This document shows positions 17,489-27,651 of a stretch of DNA of 64,000 nucleotides, in pieces. Within the stretch, counting starts at the first letter, position 1. Each line of letters starts with the position of its first letter. The stretch is from Archangium_A sp964459885. Its GTDB lineage: Bacteria; Myxococcota; Myxococcia; Myxococcales; Myxococcaceae. Location of the stretch: positions 1 to 64,000 of the forward strand of contig CAYWON010000015.1 in assembly GCA_964459885.1 (NCBI GenBank). The letters run 5' to 3'. The notes under the pieces are model-generated. The model searched no databases. It was not told where the DNA came from and worked only from the letters and a program-made list of their open reading frames with translations. The position numbers were made by a program, and so were the translations under genes.

Positions 17489-19903
17489 ATGGCGAACGTT
17501 GGTCTGACGTCGGCGGAAGCAGCGGCACGGTTGCAGCAGCACGGGCCCAACGAGCTGCAGCGCGAGGAGGGCACCAACCCGCTCTTGCTGCTCCTCGCGC
17601 AGCTCAAGAGCCCGATGATCATCCTCCTCGGCGTCGCGGCCATCGTCTCGGGCGTGCTGGGCGAGGTGCCCGAAGCGGTCGCCATCATCACCATCGTGGT
17701 GCTGAACGCCGTCGTCGGCTTCGTGCAGGAATACAACGCAGAGAAAGCGGTGCACGCGCTGCGCAACATGACGGCGCCGCGTGCGCGTGTGCTGCGCGAC
17801 GGCAAGGCCACGCAGATCCCCGCGGCCGAGGTGGTGCCGGGCGACGTGCTGCTGCTCGAAGGTGGCGACCTCGTCGCCGCCGATTCACGCGTCATCGAAG
17901 CGCACGCGCTCACCACCGTCGAAGCCGCGCTCACCGGCGAGTCGGTGCCCGTCGAGAAGAACACCACGCCCAGCACCGCTGAGACGCCGCTCGCCGAGCG
18001 CCACGACCAGGTCTTCATGGGCACCGCCGTCGCCAACGGCTCGGGCCGCGCCGAGGTGCTCGCCACGGGCGCGAAGACAGAGCTCGGGAAGATCGCCAAC
18101 CTCCTCGCCACCGCCACCGAGCAACAGACGCCGCTGCAGCTTCAGCTCGAGAAGGTCGGCAAGTCGCTCTTGTGGCTGTGCCTGCTGGTAGTCGCCGTCG
18201 TCGCGGCGCTCGGAATCTGGCGCGGCCAGCCGCTGCTGGAGCTGCTCGTCTCTTCCATCTCGCTGGCCGTCGCCGCCGTGCCGGAAGGCCTGCCCGCCAT
18301 CGTCACCATCGCGCTGGCCATCGGCGTGCAGCGCATGGCCGACCAACACGTGCTGGTGCGCAAGCTGCCCGCCGTCGAGGCGCTCGGCAGCGCCACCGTC
18401 ATCTGCACCGACAAGACGGGCACGTTGACCCGCGGCGTGATGTCGACGCGCGAGGTCTGGGGCCAGGACGAGCAGCAGGTCGTCTACGCGGCCGCGGCCA
18501 ACTGCGAGGCCGAGCTCAACGACAAGGGCGGCGTCGGCGACCCGACGGAAATCGCCATTCTCGAGAAGGCGCGCGCGCTGGGCATCGAGCGTGACGCCAT
18601 CGAGAAAGAGAACCCGCGCCAGCGCGTGTTCCCGTTCGATTCGGTGCGCAAGCGCATGAGCATCGAGCGCGCGGACGGCGTGCTCTACGTGAAGGGCGCG
18701 GTCGACCTGATGCTGCCGCTCTGCGTGGCCGGCACCGACGGCGCGTTGGACAAGAACGCCGAGATGGCCGCGCGCGGCCTGCGCGTGCTGGCGGTGGCGA
18801 CGCGCAAAGACGCGCCCGCAGGCGACCAGCCACCGGAAGAAGGGCTGACGCTGCTCGGGCTGCTGGGCCTCGCCGACCCGCCGCGCGAAGAGGCCATCAA
18901 GGCCATCGCCACCGCGCACGAGGCCGGCATTCACACCGTGATGATGACGGGCGACCACCCGACGACGGCCGGCGCCATCGCGCGCGAGATGGGCCTCGTG
19001 GGGAAAGACGAGCCGCTCGAGGGCCGCGTGTACGCGCGCGTCACGCCCGAGGACAAGCTGCGCATCGTCCGCGAGCTGAAGCAGAAGGGTGAGATTGTCG
19101 CCATGACGGGCGACGGCACCAACGACGCGCCCGCGCTGAAAGAAGCGCACGTCGGCATCGCCATGGGCATCACCGGCGTCGAGGTGACGCGCGAGGCCGC
19201 CGACATGGTGCTGGCCGACGACAACTTCGCTTCCATCATCAAGGCGGTGAAGGAAGGCCGCGGCATCTACGACAACATCCGCAAGACGCTCGTGTACCTG
19301 CTGGGCGGCAACGTCGCGGAGCTGTTCGTCACCTTCGCGGCGTCGCTCATCGGGCTGCCGCTGCCGATGCTGGCGCTGCACCTCTTGTGGGTGAACCTCG
19401 TCACCGACGGCCTGCCCGCGCTCGCGCTGGTGATGGACCCCGCAAGCGAAGACGCGCTGCACCGCAAGCCGCGCCCGCCCGACGAGCCCATGTTGGGTCG
19501 CCCTGAATGGCTGCGCGTGGTGGCCACGGGCCTGCTGGTCGGCGGCGTGGCCTTCATCGCCTTCGAGCGCGAGCTGGAGTTCGACACGCTCGAGCACGCG
19601 CGCACGCTGGCCTTCAGCACGCTGGTGTTCGCGCAGATCTTCAACGCCGTCGCGTTCCGCAGCTTCGACCGTGTGTACTTCGAGGTCGGCGTCTTCACGA
19701 ACCCGCGGCTCATCGGGGTGATGGTGCTGACCATCGCGCTGCAGTTCGGCCTCGTGGCGCTGCCGTGGACGAATCAGCTCTTCGACCTCGGGCCGTTCAG
19801 CTGGCAGGTGATGGGCATCAGCCTCGGCCTGGGCCTCATTCCCGCGACGGCCATCGAGGTGTGGAAGCTCGTGCGTCGGCCGTTCGTGAAGAAGGCCGCG
19901 TAG
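17489..19903 (+). CDS. P-type cation-transporting ATPase (P2A, Ca2+-type)
   Basis: The 804-residue product is slightly short for a P2A pump but complete. TGES lies at 149-152, PEGLP at 265-269 in transmembrane helix 4, and the phosphorylated Asp308 in DKTGTLT. Then come a KGA nucleotide-binding motif, TGDHPTT, and the hinge TGDGTNDAPALK. The C-terminus has NVAELF and NLVTDGLPALAL, typical of Ca2+/cation ATPases of the PacL/PMR1 kind. It pumps cations out of the cytoplasm using ATP. Ca2+ is the likeliest substrate but Mn2+, Na+ or K+ are not excluded. It follows the GGDEF gene closely on the same strand. Confidence 0.92.
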   Translation: MANVGLTSAEAAARLQQHGPNELQREEGTNPLLLLLAQLKSPMIILLGVAAIVSGVLGEVPEAVAIITIVVLNAVVGFVQEYNAEKAVHALRNMTAPRARVLRDGKATQIPAAEVVPGDVLLLEGGDLVAADSRVIEAHALTTVEAALTGESVPVEKNTTPSTAETPLAERHDQVFMGTAVANGSGRAEVLATGAKTELGKIANLLATATEQQTPLQLQLEKVGKSLLWLCLLVVAVVAALGIWRGQPLLELLVSSISLAVAAVPEGLPAIVTIALAIGVQRMADQHVLVRKLPAVEALGSATVICTDKTGTLTRGVMSTREVWGQDEQQVVYAAAANCEAELNDKGGVGDPTEIAILEKARALGIERDAIEKENPRQRVFPFDSVRKRMSIERADGVLYVKGAVDLMLPLCVAGTDGALDKNAEMAARGLRVLAVATRKDAPAGDQPPEEGLTLLGLLGLADPPREEAIKAIATAHEAGIHTVMMTGDHPTTAGAIAREMGLVGKDEPLEGRVYARVTPEDKLRIVRELKQKGEIVAMTGDGTNDAPALKEAHVGIAMGITGVEVTREAADMVLADDNFASIIKAVKEGRGIYDNIRKTLVYLLGGNVAELFVTFAASLIGLPLPMLALHLLWVNLVTDGLPALALVMDPASEDALHRKPRPPDEPMLGRPEWLRVVATGLLVGGVAFIAFERELEFDTLEHARTLAFSTLVFAQIFNAVAFRSFDRVYFEVGVFTNPRLIGVMVLTIALQFGLVALPWTNQLFDLGPFSWQVMGISLGLGLIPATAIEVWKLVRRPFVKKAA

Positions 19904-19950
19904 TCGCAACGTCATATGCGGCGCCGGCCGATTGTTGGTCTGGTGTCCGC

Positions 19951-20808
19951 ATGCCCGCACCGCAGTTGCAGCACGTCATCGCGTCCCTGCAGTCAGAAGA
20001 ACCCGTCGAGTCGTACGCCGCGCAGCACGGGCTCGACGCTGCAGCGCTCAGAGCGGCCCGCGAGCTGTACCTCGCTGGCGCGGCGTCGATGCTCACGCAG
20101 AAGCCCCGGCGTCGTTGGCGCTACGGGCTGCTGGCGGCGCTGGTGCTCGCCGCGGCGCTCGTGCCGGCGACGGTGAACGCCAGCAACTGCACGGCCGTCG
20201 TGCCTGCGCCGTTGCACACGCTGTGTCCCAACGCGCCGGCGCTGGCGAGCGAGGTGAACGCCAATTTCAAGTCGCTCGCCGACCTCATCATCGGGCGCAC
20301 CGGCCCCATCTCCGGGCCCACCAGCTCACCGCAGGACATCTGGCAGCGCGCGACGGCCGTCTGGTACGCCGCCGACAACTCGTTCAACCTCCAGGCTGAC
20401 GACGTCGTGCTGCAGAACCCCAACGGCCAGAGCGGCAACGCGCTCACGGCCACCACCGACGACCGGCTCGTCATCAACCGCGCGGGGCTCTTCAGCGGCG
20501 GCACCCGCTTCGAGGGCAACTCGGAGTTCCCGAGCCCCGTGCGGTTCGACGGAGCCCTCAGCGTGTACGGCACCACCACGCACGCCGGGCAGCTCAACGT
20601 GAACGGCATTCCCCGGTTCTTCGCCGGCTTCTCGCGACACGACTGCACGTGGATTGGCGGCATCGAAGCGCGGTGGGGCGACGCCTTCTCTGACGCGGTG
20701 TGTACGGGCAACACGTACTCAGCCGGTACGCGCTGCCGCGTGCGCGGTCAGAACGACGGCAACCCGCAGTACTCCATCTTCTGCCAGTCGCTGTGCTGTC
20801 AGCCCTGA
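19951..20808 (+). CDS. Single-pass membrane protein, paralogue of the 58413 product
   Basis: The 285-residue product starts at the ATG 19951. Residues 1-50 are a cytoplasmic helical domain (ESYAAQHGLDAAALRAARELY) that looks helix-turn-helix-like. A basic patch KPRRRWR precedes a transmembrane helix near residues 56-76. Outside are Cys residues, LCPNAPALASEVNANF, a variable beta-rich region, and a C-terminus with six Cys ending CQSLCCQP. The order short helical domain, basic patch, membrane helix, 'PA.AS.VN.NF' is shared with the protein at 58413-59288. Function is unknown. The 3' end overlaps the convergent 20799 gene by 10 bp. Confidence 0.8.
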   Translation: MPAPQLQHVIASLQSEEPVESYAAQHGLDAAALRAARELYLAGAASMLTQKPRRRWRYGLLAALVLAAALVPATVNASNCTAVVPAPLHTLCPNAPALASEVNANFKSLADLIIGRTGPISGPTSSPQDIWQRATAVWYAADNSFNLQADDVVLQNPNGQSGNALTATTDDRLVINRAGLFSGGTRFEGNSEFPSPVRFDGALSVYGTTTHAGQLNVNGIPRFFAGFSRHDCTWIGGIEARWGDAFSDAVCTGNTYSAGTRCRVRGQNDGNPQYSIFCQSLCCQP

Positions 20809-21398
20809 CGGAGCGCCTCGAGCAGCGCGTCGTGCGGTGAGCCGAAGAGCGCTTCAACGTCTCGCGTCGCTGCCGTGTCCATCGCGCTGAGCGCGAGCGC
20901 CACCCGGTCGCGCGCGTGCTCTGGCCAGCGCGGCGTGGCGGCGGGCGTGTCGAGCGCGTCAGGGCGCGCGAAGAAGTCGAGCTCGGTGGCGGGCGCCAGC
21001 TTGAGCAGCGCGCGGCCCACGGCGAGCTGTCGCAGCACGCGGTGCAGGAACACGCGCGTGGGCCCGTCGCTCGCTGGCGGCACCAACGCGTCGAGCTGGC
21101 TGCGCAGCGCGACGTCGTCGAAGTCGGGGAACGTGGCGCGCGAGACCTGGAACACGCCGACGGTGGCGCGGCCGGGGCCGTCGACGCCGCGCAGTCGCCC
21201 GAAGCTCCACGACGCGTGCAGGTGCATGTGGTCGGCGCCCACGCCGAACCAGGTCAGCTTTGACGTGTCTTCCCAGTGACGCGCGACGCGCTCCGCGGGC
21301 TGTCGCGCGCGCGCGACGACGACCTGCAGGGCGGTGTCGACCTGTTGTTGGAATTCCGACCAGCTCATGACGGGCTTCATAGTGATTTGAGGCTTCAT
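20799..21398 (-). CDS. Hypothetical soluble protein
   Basis: Up to 199 residues. Alternative in-frame starts exist at 21380 and 21368 (MSWSEFQQQVDTALQ). No signal peptide or membrane segment is seen. It contains a WFGVGADHMHLHASWSFGRLRG stretch and a helical C-terminal half. I do not recognise the family. Its longest start lies only 19 bp from the start of the divergent kinase gene, so a shorter start would leave more promoter space. Confidence 0.65.
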   Translation of the reverse strand: MKPQITMKPVMSWSEFQQQVDTALQVVVARARQPAERVARHWEDTSKLTWFGVGADHMHLHASWSFGRLRGVDGPGRATVGVFQVSRATFPDFDDVALRSQLDALVPPASDGPTRVFLHRVLRQLAVGRALLKLAPATELDFFARPDALDTPAATPRWPEHARDRVALALSAMDTAATRDVEALFGSPHDALLEALRQG

Positions 21399-21417
21399 CG
21401 GGCGGACATCGCGTGCG

Positions 21418-23040
21418 ATGAGTCAGCGCGCGATGTCCGACGTGAGCCCGTCTGAGACCTTCCCGTCGCCGGGCGCTGCGCTCGCGGCCGGTACGTTGGT
21501 GCTCGACGGCCGTTTCCGCGTGGTGCGGTTGCTGGGCAGCGGCGGCATGGGCTTCGTGTACCTCGCCGAGCAGGTCTCACTGGGTCGCGCTGTCGCGCTC
21601 AAGGTCTTGCGCCACGACCTGGTGATGGCGACCGACTTCATCGAGCGCTTTCGCCGTGAAGCCGTGTTGCTCAGCTCGGTGGAGCACCCGGCCGTGGTGC
21701 GCGTCATCGACTACGGCACGCACGAGACCGCGCCGTGTCTGGTGATGGAATACGTCGAAGGCGAGACGCTCGAGCAGGTGCTGACGCGCGAAGCGCCGCT
21801 CGCCGTGGAGCGCGTGGAGCGGCTGTTGTCGCAGCTCGCGCAGGGCCTCGCCGCCATTCACGCGCGCGGCATCGTTCACCGCGACTTGAAGCCCGACAAC
21901 GTGGTGCTGACGAAGACCGCCGATGGCCTCGAGCAGGCGCGGCTGCTCGACTTCGGCATCGCGCGGCTGATGGACCCCGGTGACGCGGGCGCGTCGGTGA
22001 CGCAGGTGGGCATGGTGCTGGGCACGCCCGAGTACGTCTCGCCCGAGCAGGGCATGGGGCAGGCGCTCGACGCGCGCAGCGACTTGTACTCGCTGGGCGT
22101 GATGCTCTTCCGCGCGTTGACGGGGCGTCACCCGTTCCCCGGGCCGGGGCCGCGCGAGTTCATCTCGCAGCACGTTCACCAGCGCGCGCCGTCGGTGCTG
22201 GAGTTCGCGCCGCACCTCTCGAACTTCGCCGGCCTCGTGGCGGCGGTCGACGCGTGCCTGCAGAAAGACCCGGCGATGCGGCCGCAGTCGGCGACGGGGC
22301 TCTTCTCGTTGTCGACGGCGGAGGTCCTGGCGCTCGGCGCGCCGGTGCCGTCGACGACCGCGCGGCCGCGGCGGTCTGCGCTGAAGGGCGCGCTCATCGG
22401 CGGTGTGGTGGGCGCGGTGGTGACGGCGGTGCTGTGGCTCACGTGGTTCAGCGAGCCCACCCGCAAGGCGCGTCGGCTCATCGGTGCGGGGCGCGGCGCG
22501 GAGGCGCTGCAGGTGTTGGACGAGCTCGGCCCGCAGGGGCAGACGTGGGCGCTCTCGCAGCTGCGCGCGGCGGCGCTGCACCAGGTCGGTCGTCACGAAG
22601 ACGAGTGGAAGGTGATGAGCGCGGCGCCGGAGACCGAGCCCGTCGAGTCGCTGGCGCTCGAGGCGCTCACCGACGACTACGGCCGCAACGAAGCAGCGCG
22701 GCTGAGGAAGTTGCTCGCGACGTTGCCCAAGACGTTCGCGTTGCCTGAGCTGCAGCGGTTGGCGAAGCGCGGCGAGGGCTGGCACCAGTGGGGCGCGCTG
22801 CGCTTCATCGACGCGGAGTTCGCGGGGCAGGGCCTGCCGTTGACCGAGCTGTACGTCGGGGCGCTCAAGAACAAGGACTGCGGTGTGCGGCGGGTGGCGG
22901 CGAAGCGGCTCGTTGATTTCCGGAGCCCCGAGGTGATGCCGGCGCTCGAGGAGTTGAAGGCCGTGCCGCGCGAGAAGGGCGAAGCGGACTGCGGTCAGGC
23001 CGCCGCCGACGCTGCGTTGAAGGCGCTCGCGAAGGAATAG
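21418..23040 (+). CDS. Membrane-anchored Ser/Thr protein kinase with helical-repeat output domain
   Basis: The 540-residue product is a Hanks-type kinase. Glycine loop GSGGMG lies at 40-45, catalytic Lys62 in ALKVL, HRDLKPDN at 154-161, DFG at 178-180 and APE-like SPE near 209. A single transmembrane helix at about 322-343 is followed by a roughly 195-residue extracytoplasmic region with HEAT/TPR-like helices and a C-terminal Cys pair. It phosphorylates Ser/Thr on unknown targets. The external domain is probably the sensor or a scaffold. The alternative ATG at 21433 (MSDVSPSE) is also plausible. Confidence 0.9.
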   Translation: MSQRAMSDVSPSETFPSPGAALAAGTLVLDGRFRVVRLLGSGGMGFVYLAEQVSLGRAVALKVLRHDLVMATDFIERFRREAVLLSSVEHPAVVRVIDYGTHETAPCLVMEYVEGETLEQVLTREAPLAVERVERLLSQLAQGLAAIHARGIVHRDLKPDNVVLTKTADGLEQARLLDFGIARLMDPGDAGASVTQVGMVLGTPEYVSPEQGMGQALDARSDLYSLGVMLFRALTGRHPFPGPGPREFISQHVHQRAPSVLEFAPHLSNFAGLVAAVDACLQKDPAMRPQSATGLFSLSTAEVLALGAPVPSTTARPRRSALKGALIGGVVGAVVTAVLWLTWFSEPTRKARRLIGAGRGAEALQVLDELGPQGQTWALSQLRAAALHQVGRHEDEWKVMSAAPETEPVESLALEALTDDYGRNEAARLRKLLATLPKTFALPELQRLAKRGEGWHQWGALRFIDAEFAGQGLPLTELYVGALKNKDCGVRRVAAKRLVDFRSPEVMPALEELKAVPREKGEADCGQAAADAALKALAKE

Positions 23041-23210
23041 TTCAGCCCTGACGCATGACACGTCGTCGTGAGTGCGACGCGCAGCGACAGTCGCGCACGT
23101 GGTGCCAACACCTGTCATCCGGCTTCGCTTGAGTGCGACACGACGCGCGTCGGACAATTCGCGTCCTTCGTCGCTTCCCTCGTCGACGGATCTCCGGGGA
23201 CCACTCAAGA

Positions 23211-25663
23211 ATGAATCGACTCTTCGTGTTCGCGACTGCAGCGATGCTCGTGGCGTGCGTCGGTACGCCCGGTGAGCTCGACGGCGGAATGGGTGGCGGC
23301 GACGGAGCGACTGGCGGTGGAGACGGCGGCGGATCCGCGACCGGCGGTGGCGATGGCGTCGGCGGCGGGTGGAGGCGCGGCGAGTGGTGGTGGTGTCGCC
23401 ACTGGCGGTGGTGACGGCGTCGGCGGCGGTGCAGCGACGGGTGGTGGCGCCGCATCAGGCGGCGGTGACGGCGTCGGCGGCGGTGTGTCGACTGGTGGTG
23501 GTGCGGCGACTGGCGGCGGTGACGGCGTCGGCGGTGGTGTGGCGACTGGCGGCGGCGCAGCGACCGGTGGCGGAGCTGCGAATGGTGGCGGCGCAGCGAC
23601 CGGCGGCGGCGCTGCGACTGGTGGCGGAACTGCGACTGGAGGCGGAGCTGCGACTGGCGGCGGAGCTGCGACTGGCGGCGGTGCAGCGGCCGGTGAGCGG
23701 CGGCGGGGTGCAGGTGCAGTTCCACGACGGCACGAACTGGGGCACGGCGACGCAGCTGGCGACGCAGGGCCAGCCCAACTCGCTGGCGTACAACGGCACC
23801 GAGTGGATCGCGGTGTGGCGCTACGCCACCGGCACCATCGGCGACTGGCACGTTCGCGCGCGCGTGTTCGACGGCGTCACGTGGGGCCCACAGGCGAACC
23901 TCATCACCTTCACCCGGCCCAGCACCTCAGCCCCGAAGTGGGACATCGCCAGCAACCCGAGCGGCTTCGCGGTGGCCTTCGCTGACGGCGGCGAAGGGTA
24001 CTGCGCGGTGCGCGTCAACGGCGTGTGGCAGCCGCGCGTGACGACGGGCTTCGGTGGGCAGGGTCGCTACACCTGGTTCCAGGTCGTCGCGAACGGCAGC
24101 GGCTACGCGTGGGTCTACACAGTCGGCGCCAGCGTGTGGGACCTCCACTACCGCATCTGGGACGGCACGACCGAGGCGTGGAGCGCGCAGCCGACGCACG
24201 GCATTCCTTTCACCGCGTACCTCGGCCGCGGCCGCAGCATGGCGCTCACGTCGAGCGGCGCTGACTACTTCGTGGTGCAGGAGATGGAGACGTCGGGCGT
24301 GCGGCTCCACCGCTACAGCGGCGGCGCGTGGGCCACCACGACGTTGACGACGACAGCGGCCGCGCCTGTTGGCCCGGTGGTGGGCGCCGCCGGTCGCGCC
24401 GCGGTGACGTGGAACATCGGCGACGAGTGGTGGACTGCCGTCTACGACAACGGCTGGGGCGCGGCGGCGCGGCTCGACTCGGCGCCCGGCCTCAACCAGC
24501 TCGGCTTCAGCACCGGCGGCAGCGCGCTGCGCGCCTTCTATGTCGACGACGAGCAGCTGCGCGTGCGCACCTCGGCCAGCGGGCAGGCCTTCGACGCCGC
24601 GGCGCTGGTGCCCAACGTCGGCCTCAACGGCGCGGCGGCGCTGCCCAGCATCGCGGTGGCCGACGACGGCCGCGGCCTCGCCGTGTGGGAGCAATACGAG
24701 TCGGGCAGCTCGCGCCTGTTCGCGCGCGCGTTCGACGGCGCGGGCTGGAGCGGCCCTGCGTTCCGCGTCACGAAGACGGGCCGTCGGCCGCGCGTGACGA
24801 CCAACGGGTCACGGTGGATCATCACCTGGCTGTTCAGCGTCTCGGGCCTGCAGCACGCGTTCGTCTCGTCGTGGTCGCCCGCTGGCGGCGTGACAGCGCC
24901 GGTGCAGCTCAGCACGTCGACGAGCAACTCCGCGTTTGACGTGGTGACCGCCAGCGCTGACGGCACCTTCCTCGCGGCGTGGAACGAAGGGCAGGACCTG
25001 CGCACGGCGTTCAGCCCTGACGGGCTCGACTGGAGCGTTCGGCAGACGCTCGGGTACAGCGCGTCGGCCCCGTTGTCGCTGGTGGCGACCACCGGCGTGT
25101 ACGCGCTCGCGAGCGTGTACATCAGCTCGTACACCCGCTTCTCAGAGCGCGGCGTGACCGCCGGCTCGACGTGGAGCCCCAGCGTGCAGCGCGACGGCAC
25201 CTGCGCCCTCGCGGCGCTCGAGTCGACGTGGGGCGGTGCGTGTCGCTCACCCTTCGGGAGCGGCCCTGTGTCGGGCTTCATCAACACGCAGCCGCTGGTA
25301 CAGCTGGCGGCGTCGCACAGCGGCGCGGTGCTGGCGGTGGGCGGCGAGGGCGATCGGCTGCGGGTGGTCTGGGGCTCGACGGCGCGCGACTTCGACCCGC
25401 TCTTCGAGTGGACGCCGCCGCTGGCGTTGCCGGTGACGCCGACGCTGGTGTCCGACGACAGCCTGCACTTCTTCGGCTTCGCGGCGGGCGCCGGCGGCAA
25501 TGGGCTCGAGGTCTTCGAAGAATCGGCGACGACGGGCTTCGGCAACCCCCGCGTGCTCGAAGCGGCAGCGCAGCCGGTGGTGACGCCCGCGGTGACGCGG
25601 AGCCGCGGCGAGGTCGGCGTCGTCTGGGAGAAGCAGGACGAGGTGTGGGGCACTGTCTTCTGA
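23211..25663 (+). CDS. Gly-repeat lipoprotein gene with two apparent frameshifts
   Basis: Translation starts MNRLFVFATAAMLVACVG, a clear lipoprotein signal, and runs into a Gly-rich linker. Around 23361-23372 (GGCGGCGGGTGG) the Gly-rich reading continues only in another frame, as AASGGGVATGGGDGVGGG. Near 23691-23700 it changes frame again to enter SGGGVQVQFHDGTNW. That begins a long domain of about 650 residues to the stop at 25663, with repeated blades such as 'GTEWIAVWRY', 'GSGYAWVY' and 'GRGLAVWEQY', suggesting a beta-propeller. The intact downstream coding suggests sequencing or assembly indels in the repeat. A real pseudogene or a slippage switch is the alternative. Confidence 0.7.
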
Positions 25664-25755
25664 GGCCGCGAGGTCGAGAAACGTCGCGCACCGACGTTTT
25701 TCGACCACGCGTGGTCGCTCGCGCGGCGGAACGGCCGGTGCATCACCGCCACGCC

Positions 25756-26421
25756 ATGCCCATCGAAGCGCCACCGCGTGGCTCCGCGGCCACAAACCCG
25801 TCTGTCTCTGACCGCGCGCTGCGGCTCTTCGCCCTCGTGGCCGTCAGCGGGCTGGCGTTGGGCCTGTGGCTCGTGCGTTCCCGCGCGTGGGCGCCCGGCT
25901 TTCAGTTCCTCTGGTGGAACCTCTTCCTCGCGTGGGTGCCGTGGGGGTTGTCGGTGGTGATGCAGCGCGTACAGCGGCCGGCGACGTTCGCGCTCGTCGG
26001 CCTCGCGTGGCTCGCGTTCTTCCCCAACGCGCCGTACCTGCTGACCGACCTCATCCATCTCAAGGCGCGCGCGCCGGTGCCGCTGTGGTTCGACGTGCTG
26101 TTCCTCTCTTCTTTCGCGTGGGCGGGTTGCCTCGTGGGGTGGGACTCGCTCTCGCGCGTGCACGATGGGCTCGCGCGTCGCTGGAGCCCGCACAGCGCCG
26201 CGGCCATCGTCGCCGCGTGCGTCGTCTTGTGCGGCGTCGGCGTCTTCCTCGGGCGCTTCGAGCGCCTCAACAGCTGGGAGCTGCTGACCGCGCCCCTCGA
26301 CGTGCTGCGCACCACCGTGTCGTCGCTGCGGTCGCCGCGCGCGCTCGGCTTCAGCGCCGTGTTCGCGGCGTTCGTGGGCGCGGGCTACCTCTTTACCCGC
26401 GCGTCGCCGCGGTCGGCTTGA
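25756..26421 (+). CDS. DUF1361 integral membrane protein
   Basis: The 221-residue product has about six hydrophobic helices and the family blocks 'WWNLFLAWVPWGLSV' and 'WLAFFPNAPYLLTDLIHL', which I recognise as DUF1361. The C-terminal third has two more membrane helices and the motif FERLNSWELL. Members are found widely in bacteria without a known function. The start is the ATG at 25756. It ends 39 bp before the convergent 26461 gene, with a terminator hairpin between them. Confidence 0.85.
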   Translation: MPIEAPPRGSAATNPSVSDRALRLFALVAVSGLALGLWLVRSRAWAPGFQFLWWNLFLAWVPWGLSVVMQRVQRPATFALVGLAWLAFFPNAPYLLTDLIHLKARAPVPLWFDVLFLSSFAWAGCLVGWDSLSRVHDGLARRWSPHSAAAIVAACVVLCGVGVFLGRFERLNSWELLTAPLDVLRTTVSSLRSPRALGFSAVFAAFVGAGYLFTRASPRSA

Positions 26422-26436
26422 CCGCGAGGGCTGCAA

Positions 26437-26458
26437 AAAGCCCGGTCGGCGGGCCTTT
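26437..26458. terminator. Hairpin between convergent genes
   Basis: AAAG-CCCG pairs with CGGG-C-CTTT around a GTCGG loop, with one bulged C. The A-run and T-run on the two sides make it suitable in both directions. An outer CGCGAGGG (26423-26430) / CCCTCGCG (26464-26471) pair could extend the stem into the last codons of the 26461 gene. Confidence 0.75.
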
Positions 26459-26460
26459 CG

Positions 26461-26850
26461 TCACCCTCGCGCTCCGGCGTGCTTCCGCGCGGCGGCCACC
26501 AGCACCTGCTTCGCCTCGACGACCGAGTCGCACAGCACGAGGTTGGTGCGGCCCGAGAAGAGAAGAATGGCGCGGTAGATGGTGCGCTTGATGCCGGTGA
26601 TGCCCACCACCGCGCCGAAGCGCACGTGCGGGCGGTTGGCCTTGGTGTACTCGCGCAGCTGCCGCGTGACGTCGCTGTCGAACTGCGAGCCCGAGAAGTC
26701 GCTCAGCGTGTAGGCCGAGTCGAGCGGCTGCGAGCGCACCAGTGTTGCGCACTCAGCGAGCAACGCCGGCGCCTGCGCGATGGTGCACCCCGAGAAATCG
26801 AGGTGGAGAACACTGACCCCTTCGACGTCGATGACGGAAGCGCCAGGCAC
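26461..26850 (-). CDS. STAS/SpoIIAA-like small protein
   Basis: The 129-residue product starts at GTG 26850. The pattern 'VLHLDFSGC', alternating helices and strands, 'SAYTLSDFSGSQFD', 'GAVVGITGIKRTIYRAILLFSGR' and a final helix after 'SVVEAKQVL' resembles the stand-alone STAS/SpoIIAA-like fold. No conserved phosphorylatable Ser can be assigned. It is the last gene of a minus-strand group (29283 to 26461) with gaps of 12 and 18 bp. Confidence 0.72.
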   Translation of the reverse strand: MPGASVIDVEGVSVLHLDFSGCTIAQAPALLAECATLVRSQPLDSAYTLSDFSGSQFDSDVTRQLREYTKANRPHVRFGAVVGITGIKRTIYRAILLFSGRTNLVLCDSVVEAKQVLVAAARKHAGARG

Positions 26851-26868
26851 GCCCGTGAGGCTACTCGC

Positions 26869-27639
26869 TCAGCGCGAGGTCGCGCCAAACGCGATGCGCA
26901 GCACGAAGCGCTCGTTGTCGCGCAGAGTCAGCGGCTCTTCGAGGTCCTTGTCGGCGTCGCCCTTGTCGGCCGCCACCTGCGCCTGTGCGCCGATGGACAC
27001 CCAGAAGCTGCGGCCCGAGATGGTGAGTGACGGACCCACATACAGCGCGGTGCCCTGGTACTCGCGCGTCGCCCAGCCGGTGCGCGCGCGGCCCTCGACG
27101 CCGAAGCTGGCGAACGGCGCCAACTGAAAGCGCACGGCGAGGTTCTCTTCGAGGCGGGTGTCGACGCCGCTGCGCCCGTTCCAGAACAGGCTGCGGCTGC
27201 CCGAGACGTTGAGCGCAAACAGCATGCGGCCGATTTCGAGGTCGGCCACCAGCCGCGCTTCGGCGTCGAAGAGGTCAGGGCCCACGGACACCCGGCCCTG
27301 GCCGCCGAACGACACCGGCATTCCTTCGCTGCGCCAGGTCGTCCACCGCCAGAGAGACGAGACGCGCGGGTCGATGGTCTCGCCGGTGTTGCGGCTGGTG
27401 ATGTCGAAGTCGAGCGACAGCTGCGACTCGAGGGTGCGCGACACGCCGTGGACCCACGCGATGCGGGAGTCCCACTGCACGAAGTCCGGGGTGCGCTCGA
27501 TGCGCGGCGTGAGCCACGCTTCGACGCCGTTCTCACCGGCTTCGGCGGTGCGGTTGGTCCACGTGAAGGGGAAGTCGCGCGTCGCGGCGGTGGCCGGGAG
27601 AGCGACGAACATCACGAGGACCCACGCGCGGAGCGACAC
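26869..27639 (-). CDS. Exported beta-rich protein, probably an outer-membrane barrel
   Basis: The 256-residue product starts at GTG 27639 with the signal peptide MSLRAWVLVMFVALPATAA. The mature part alternates polar and hydrophobic residues in many strands (SQLSLDFDITSR, RVSVGPDLFDAEARLVADLEI, ERFVLRIAFGATSR). It ends in a strand-like segment, though not with the classical C-terminal Phe. A small outer-membrane beta-barrel is the best guess. The gene lies between the DUF4476 protein and the STAS-like protein, likely in one operon. Confidence 0.72.
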   Translation of the reverse strand: MSLRAWVLVMFVALPATAATRDFPFTWTNRTAEAGENGVEAWLTPRIERTPDFVQWDSRIAWVHGVSRTLESQLSLDFDITSRNTGETIDPRVSSLWRWTTWRSEGMPVSFGGQGRVSVGPDLFDAEARLVADLEIGRMLFALNVSGSRSLFWNGRSGVDTRLEENLAVRFQLAPFASFGVEGRARTGWATREYQGTALYVGPSLTISGRSFWVSIGAQAQVAADKGDADKDLEEPLTLRDNERFVLRIAFGATSR

Positions 27640-27651
27640 AGCCGCTGGTGC

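Noticed and set aside
23042..23851. Minus-strand frame of His/Arg repeats over the Gly-rich linker
   Set aside because: It is a complement of the low-complexity repeat and has no domain.
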